Notes under the pieces: model-generated | What the model was told of the DNA's origin: nothing | Databases searched by the model: none | Seen by the model: the letters and a program-made list of their open reading frames with translations, nothing else | In this document: positions 59,601 to 64,000 of the stretch, one piece after another | How positions within the stretch are numbered: position 1 is the stretch's first letter | How the letters are laid out: the number at the start of each line of letters is the position of its first letter | Position numbers and translations under genes: made by a program | NCBI GenBank assembly: GCA_963576735.1 | Contig: OY755178.1 | Span: 7,936,001 to 8,000,000, forward strand | Reading direction: 5' to 3' | DNA from: Bedellia somnulentella | Lineage: Eukaryota > Arthropoda > Insecta > Lepidoptera > Bedelliidae | Length of the DNA stretch: 64,000 nucleotides

Positions 59601-62600
59601 CATTCCAAAGCTCTGGCTACCCCGTTAAGGGATTTATAGCCGTGAGTATATGTATGTATGTATGTTATAAGAAATCATATTATAATAAATCTGTATAGAA
59701 CCATAGTAAAATCATGAGTACAGCATACAGTATGCAATTCCTAGCTGTGGAAAAGGAAGAGTTTTATGACACAATAATTAATTATAATAGTTTTTCTTCG
59801 TTAGTTCATTTTGTAGAGAATTTTATGCATATCTGCCCTGTTTTATCAAACAATTTGGGATCTCAAAGGAACTATATTATTTTTCCATCTCATTTTTAAT
59901 ACCTCTTCAAGTGACCTTGCACCAAATTTACTCCAATCAGTCTCATAATCAAAGAATAATAAGGGAACAACCGTCCAAACATCTTAAATAGATAACACAT
60001 ATTAGACGAAATAGAATAGAAACTGTATATTTTCTTTCAGTTAAAACATTTAACATAAATTATGCTCTTAAATAGAAGTACAACTGCCGGTCTTATCGCT
60101 AAAAACGATCTCTTCCAGACTACCTAAATATTAGAATAAGAAACGTAATAAAAAGTTACCTATTAACTCTCTGCACATCAGGACAGTCCACATCATAGAC
60201 CAGTACGCTCCCCACATGCAATGCAACCACCGCCACGGGCGTCCACAGTGGCGCGGCGGCGGCGGCCAACGTGGCAGCCACGCAGCAAATCACCACGACC
60301 AACGGAAACACCAGCAATAACGCCGCGGAACAAAGACCACCGATTATCACGTAGTTCCAGGCGCGGTTGCGGACTCGACTTAACCCTTTGCCGAGGAGAC
60401 CTAAAATTGTATTTATTTTAAATCTTTTGTTAGCATCATAATTTGATTTGTATTTGAGACTGAAGGTGTATGATTCTCTATGAATATGTAACTGTTCTAT
60501 CAACTATTATGCTTTCTAATAAATAAAGGATAAATAATATTAGTAATAATAATTTGTCTTTTCTAAAGACATATGTGTGGTTAATTTATCATGGTTGTTA
60601 ACGGTGAGGGAAAACATCGTGAGGAAACCCACATGGCTGAGTTGTACTTAGTCATGTGACAGTGTATTCGTACAAAACGGCGATAGGCCTGCCCCCTATC
60701 ACGTGAGTACACTGTCCATGCAAAACGTGGGTACTCTGAACACCAGGTAACAAAGTCACGTGATGTTCAGAAGTATTAGTACCTCTGCCAACCCCTTCGG
60801 GGATATTCGGCGTGAATGTTTATGTTATGTTATGTTTATGTAATAATCCCCACATGTGTTTTTAATGAACAAAAATATTATAATTATACGAGTATTATGC
60901 TTTCGTTTATAAAAGATGTATTCTGTCTATTTCGTTTAGAATGATGCGTGAATCAAGCGCGAGATGTTCTAACGATAGTACAAAATGGTATAATAGTTCC
61001 AGCCTCAATGAGAACGAATGACGTAAATATATATGTATGTATTAATGAGACAAAGAAAATGTATACCTTCAAGAGGCAACAATTAAAAATGAATATTGTA
61101 TTTGATTTATCACTCACTATGCGAAAATATATAAGCTATATTTATTAGGATTTCGATAAAAATAGGAAAAATAATAAATAAAATGTAATGAATATAAAAA
61201 GAGCTGATGACGTCAATTTTCGAAAAAAAAAACGAGTGACGACGCGTAATTATACCCAACCTTTGTATCGTCGTCGAATTTCTATGTAAAGACAGAAAAA
61301 AAACGTATTTAAATCCAGTAATCTAAATAACCCAATATTCCACAAACCTAAACATAATCGTACTAGACACAATAACTAGTAACATCATATATCGTAACAC
61401 AGTAACATCATAAAGGTAAAAATAAATTAAAAGTAACATTAAGCAACTCTTACCAGTATCGGGCTCGGTCTCGAACCTGGTCCGTTCTTTGGACACATGC
61501 CGCCACAACTGCAGCAGTCTCGACCACATAGTTTGGATCTCGCTGCTTCGCTTCGGAAATAGTGTACCGTTTACCTGAAAAGCCGAAATTGTTATCACCC
61601 CTTAAGTATTTGGAGGGATCGTAACGGTACTATTAGAAAGAAGAAAGAAAGAAACGCATAACAATAACAGTAGAAGAGACAAAAATACCTACGGCTTAGA
61701 ATATCACTACCCCTTTTCTTCCGGTGGGTGTACGTAAAAGGCGATTTAAGCGTATTAGGGCTTTTAAGGGATTTTTGGGCGATGCGGTTGGAGACCCATC
61801 ACCAAAAACCTTTATTTCACCATCTTTTCCCCACGCAACTTCCAAAAGTGGCTGAGAAATTTCTAATTCCTTAGCTCTGGCTACCCCTTCAAGGGATTTA
61901 TAGCCGTGAGTATATGTATGTAGACAAATATATTAGCAATTACACCATACGGTTCACCTTATTATATTTCAAATTTGAATGTTAAATTCGTTGATTGAAG
62001 AACTGAGAGAGATGTCGTTAGTGTGCGAGTGAATCCGGTAATATATGCGCGGGAGCTTACGCTATATTCGTGTACTAGAGGTCGCTAAGTAAGCATGCCG
62101 CGAGTGTCGTAAGAGGTGGTTTTGGGAAGTTACTAGTGGTCTTTGATAAATGTTACTGTGAAAAGGTATTTATAGCAGTTGTGATGTAATTGTTGGATGT
62201 GTAGCGGCGCGCTATCAATACACAATGTCGCGCACTACATAGAAACGCAGACAATGCAAGAAGAATCACATTCCACAGCAACACATATAACAAAGCAATA
62301 TACGTCACACTCGTCATCAAGACTTCCATAAAAATCCTACATAACGGTATCGATGTTTCTAAATTACTTAGTATATATAAAAGTTCCAACTTAATACAGT
62401 TGGACCGTGGTCCCCAAGCACACCAATCGCCTGGCGGAAGATGTTCCCGTCTCGTCCACAAGTTACCTGCGACAGTTCGTAGTCGGGCACGACGGGCGCC
62501 ACGCACAGCAAGGAGCGCGCGCCCACCGGCGAGCTCCACGGCACCACGACACCCAGCAGCAGCATCACGTTGCAGCACCAGCACCACCATCTGGTATCAG

Positions 62601-63903
62601 TACTTTTTATCAATATTGGACGTATTTAATATTAGACGTGCCGTGTAGTGTATAATGTCATTACCCCTTTTTACCCACGGGTGTTGTAAGAGGCGACTAC
62701 GGGTATGGGGCGACTTCAGTGATTTATGGGCGATGCGGTTGGAGATCCATCATCAACAATACTTTATTTCTTGATACCATCGATACCATCTTGTCCCCTA
62801 TCAACTTCCAAATGTGACTACCCCCTTTTGGGATTATTTTATGTATGTGTGGACGTATTTCGCAAAAAAGTTAGCTCTAGATAAGTAAAATAATCAATTG
62901 TATAAAAAGATACATTTAACATGTCGATGATACATTTAAAAATATTAATAGACATATAAATCGGCCTACCAGCTAACATGACTGCGGGAAGGGTCTCATT
63001 CGTGCTAGCGTAAACCGTCTAAGGCTGTGCGAGCGTATCTGTAGCGAGACCGTAACATTAAAGGAGCGTGGTTGGAATATTCATTGAATCAGCTGCAGTC
63101 ACGATATTCTCTTTCACTTCTAACGATGTACACAGACCGATTCATCCAAAAATATTGCTCTCTGTGGCATTCGAACGCGCGAATATTGGACCCAGAACCT
63201 AGTAGATAAGCCACGGGACGTCGTCTTGGATCATCGTCGTGATTATTAGATGAGTTGCACGCATATAATAAAGCCCGGGCGTTATTTTATTGTGACTACG
63301 TCGTTTTAGTGCAAACATAGATATTTCATTAAATGTCCGGAGATGATCAGAATATAGGAATATAGGGAAATATATTTCCATTTGTTAATATATATGAAAC
63401 AATGTATTACCTGTGAGCTAAATTGACTAATCGCCAGCCCGGCCATCTGGTGGCGGTTGTCCGTACTTTTTCTTTATCCACTACATATATAGGTTGGGAC
63501 GGGTCTGATCTGTAATAAAAATATATCATTTTATATATTTATTGAGCTAAAATATTTTGTGAGCAGGTCTACTTATCAGCTTAGTGAAGGGAATCAAAAA
63601 TTCATGGTGGACGTGTCGATACACGTAAACATTCAGAAAAAGGGAAGAGAGACGTCAATCAATTTTATTTTCATATATTTTTTTAAAACTCATTCAGCTA
63701 CCATTTACTATTAAAATTCTGATAATCGTTTCATTAATTCTTACATACCTTGGAGTAACGATAGACGTTGCTCTAGTACTAATAACTGTGGGAATCTTCT
63801 CCACCTTGCCTCGGAAATGTCGGGTTACTCTCCAATTTTGTGGCCGCCAGATCCGGGTTGCCCATTTGAACTCACGGGTTGGAACTTTGGCTGCTCGTAA
63901 CTC
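50631..63903 (-). CDS. Large multipass membrane protein, C-terminal 681 residues (unrecognised)
   Basis: Fifteen exons: 63903-63749, 63509-63411, 62590-62467, 61574-61454, 60400-60160, 59169-59048, 58370-58223, 57504-57348, 56855-56709, 55457-55326, 54655-54523, 54288-54156, 52940-52849, 52390-52276 and 50757-50631. All 14 joins keep phase (2046 nt). The 5' end lies beyond the window. In order: a basic leader (TREFKWATRIWRPQNWRVTR); hydrophobic CNVMLLLGVVVPW; two or three spans in exon 5 (VIIGGLCSAALLLVFPLVVV, PVAVVALHVGSVLVY); two spans in WRIGVLGVLQSIAAFLF and LLCPLAALLLLIAAGGWYW. A helical cytosolic half follows (QSWAQDVEAAIEKPLRDYRH, QLEKECSELTASLREKVSAR, HANDEEWWGARGVALGDW). The end is acidic (ECSVASSDDTIHESKEDEL) and closes SPEDVTLDSEHHGTSV. 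Exons are GC-rich against AT-rich introns. Exons 7, 8, 9 and 12 have partial duplicates nearby. Function unknown. Confidence 0.8.
50990..52265 (+). mobile_element. Second, heavily decayed Dong/R4-like copy
   Basis: Plus-strand relative of the 37.8-42.2 kb element, in an intron of the membrane-protein gene. Pieces such as LNWVRSALEQTISEYRQVPL, GRPKLPRILLSVKVRDPVEA and FWRCQTTLTCQFQSAFNSGS align in order with its N-terminal and early reverse-transcriptase regions (DLVRSALEETILEYRQVPL). Many stops and indels are present. It is cut off before the YMDD region and ends within about 10-15 bases of an exon's splice donor (52276). Confidence 0.7.
53300..53436 (-). repeat. Dispersed repeat, family D
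   Basis: aagttggtacacagcagggt and actggccagtatatctttgc are found inverted at 56405-56560 (aaagatatactggctagtac, accctactgtgtaccaactt). Both copies lie in introns of the same gene. Confidence 0.6.
53437..53600 (+). repeat. SINE-like repeat, family A, abutting a splice donor
   Basis: Shows gacaatgcggttggagaccc and ttctagggatttgtagccg, ending in gtgagtatatgtgtgtg. That tail runs without a break into the first 110-bp unit of the exon array. Confidence 0.8.
53601..54240 (-). repeat. Six-fold 110-bp tandem array of an exon 3' end with its splice donor
   Basis: Units start (as tgtacctgtt) at 53601, 53711, 53821, 53931, 54041 and 54151, an exact 110-base period. Each carries the 3' ~85 bases of exon 54288-54156 on the minus strand (MDAALFNPRHAARPPLPAP, ILLYN, AG before GTACAC) plus a TATG/TGTG tract. 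Units 3 and 5 have gtgacgg instead of gcgacgg, hinting at a two-unit higher-order duplication. The rightmost unit is continuous with the rest of the exon. Because 110 is not a multiple of three and lacks stops, all three minus frames stay open. Confidence 0.95.
55063..55165 (+). mobile_element. RTE-type LINE 3' tail
   Basis: Contains caggatcgtacaaagtgacg, ctctgcctaccccaatggg and cggcgtgagaatatg with (TATG)n. Another decayed piece of the same tail, with VNDAREVSQD-like coding and no TATG tract, is at 55530-55695. Confidence 0.75.
56244..56390 (-). pseudogene. Decayed duplicate of exon 9 (56855-56709)
   Basis: Near full-length copy of the exon with its donor side (cccgcaaatc; gagtctcgcttcctggccg shared). 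On the minus strand the frame meets a TAG where the functional exon reads GAG (TGCTGCTAG against TGCAGTGAG), so it could not be used productively. A second, shorter piece is at 56606-56668 (ttctctcgtaacgacgc). Confidence 0.8.
56405..56560 (+). repeat. Dispersed repeat, family D (inverted partner)
   Basis: Inverted relative of 53300-53436, preceded by a (GT)n tract. Confidence 0.55.
57139..57300 (-). pseudogene. Tandem partial duplicate of exon 8 (57504-57348)
   Basis: Shares flanking intron (gtctaatgatatttaaacaa at 57139 and 57309) and exon body (atggccgcc, cacgtcttgcgcccaa). A deletion of about 19 bases near the donor side shifts the frame, while a GTATGCC donor remains. It is a recent tandem copy of about 170 bp, located 3' of the good exon. 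Confidence 0.8.
58415..58555 (-). pseudogene. Duplicate of the 5' part of exon 7 (58370-58223)
   Basis: 58468-58541 repeats the first ~70 exon bases and the acceptor side (accgcctcccacacgcgcac, cagccgcccgccgctgcac). It then runs into (CATA)n and a reverse family A SINE. The intron piece at 58415-58467 is repeated at 58791-58842 (actatactagtttagt). The copy lacks the exon's 3' half and donor. Confidence 0.85.
58556..58760 (-). repeat. SINE-like repeat, family A, abutting a duplicated exon
   Basis: Reverse copy: the catacatacat tail joins the duplicated exon 7 acceptor tract, then actcacggctatgaatccc to gccggcaccacacggc. Confidence 0.8.
59418..59664 (+). repeat. SINE-like repeat, family A, full length
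   Basis: From cgtgtagtgtcggcttag, through gcgatgtggttggagaccc, to agccgtgagtatatgtatgt. Confidence 0.9.
60552..60823 (+). repeat. SINE family B, best body copy
   Basis: Nearly intact body: tttgtcttttctaaagacat, tcatggttgttaacggtgag, ggcctgccccctatcacgtg, aacgtgggtactctgaacac and cttcggggatattcggcgtg. A tgttatgttatgt tract ends it. The head is absent. Confidence 0.9.
60935..61050 (+). mobile_element. Decayed RTE-type LINE 3' tail
   Basis: Weak likeness to the REVCQDRTKW...SAYP tail (gcgagatgttctaacgatag, ccagcctcaatgagaacg), ending atatatatgtatgtatt. Confidence 0.45.
61691..61922 (+). repeat. SINE-like repeat, family A, full length
   Basis: Shows cggcttagaatatcactacc, gcgatgcggttggagaccc, ctctggctaccccttcaagg and agccgtgagtatatgtatg. 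Confidence 0.9.
62639..62850 (+). repeat. SINE-like repeat, family A
   Basis: Starts gtgccgtgtagtgtataatg, keeps gcgatgcggttggagatcc and ctacccccttttgggatt, with a short tgtatgtgtgg tail. Confidence 0.75.
63150..63226 (-). repeat. tRNA-like SINE head, degenerate
   Basis: Minus strand shows ccgtggcttatctactagg (A-box region) and cgcgttcgaatgcca (B box), resembling the family C head. It is too decayed to be a tRNA gene. Confidence 0.4.
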
Positions 63904-64000
63904 CTGAAATAGTCCGTTTGTTTATAACAACGTAAAAATAATCACGGTATAGATAGTGTCATTTTTATTTAATTTAAGATCTGCGTTTGGTTTGAAGTGC

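Overview
The window is nuclear DNA from an insect, very probably a moth or butterfly (Lepidoptera). Genes are spliced with GT-AG introns, intergenic DNA is AT-rich, and dispersed repeats are dense. The repeats are of lepidopteran style: RTE-type LINE tails encoding KWRSIVSAYP-like ends, tRNA-derived SINEs, a Dong/R4-type element with a (TAA)n tail, and small TTAA-flanked elements. I cannot name the species. One 200-base assembly gap lies at 33605-33804.

Layout, left to right. (1) 1-131, minus: an internal exon of a CMP-sialic acid synthetase-like gene cut by the window edge. (2) 3309-5183, plus: an intact, intronless RecQ1 helicase. (3) 5452-10087, minus: a five-exon UPF0193/EVG1 (C22orf23-like) gene, tail to tail with RecQ1, carrying a decayed zinc-binding gene in an intron. 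(4) 11213-13488, plus: a three-exon coiled-coil gene. (5) 17613-18003, plus: the last exon of a UQCC4/CCSMST1-like mitochondrial membrane protein. (6) 18-22 kb: SINEs, LINE scraps and two large inverted repeats. (7) 22425-22956, minus: histone H3.3. (8) 25042-33909, plus: unkempt, whose 7.1-kb intron holds an unclassified DNA transposon; the gene is broken by the gap. (9) 35135-35556, minus: the last two exons of an unidentified gene. (10) 37-47 kb: a nest of non-LTR retrotransposons, namely a Dong/R4-like element with another LINE inside it, then an RTE-type element inserted into a SINE, then a third LINE 3' end. (11) 50631-63903, minus: 15 phase-consistent exons (681 codons) of a multipass membrane protein I do not recognise, with several exons partly duplicated, one of them six times in tandem.

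The genes do not form a pathway. They are ordinary housekeeping or developmental genes (DNA repair, chromatin, mitochondrial assembly, RNA binding, sialylation) placed among repeats. The most unusual parts are the exon-edge duplications at 53.6-58.6 kb, the transposon at 28-32 kb with clustered GGTTGTCC motifs, the target-site-bounded nested LINEs at 41-45.7 kb, and the long palindromes at 19.2-20.6 kb. All splice models were made by eye from splice-site dinucleotides and reading-frame phase; no database search was run.
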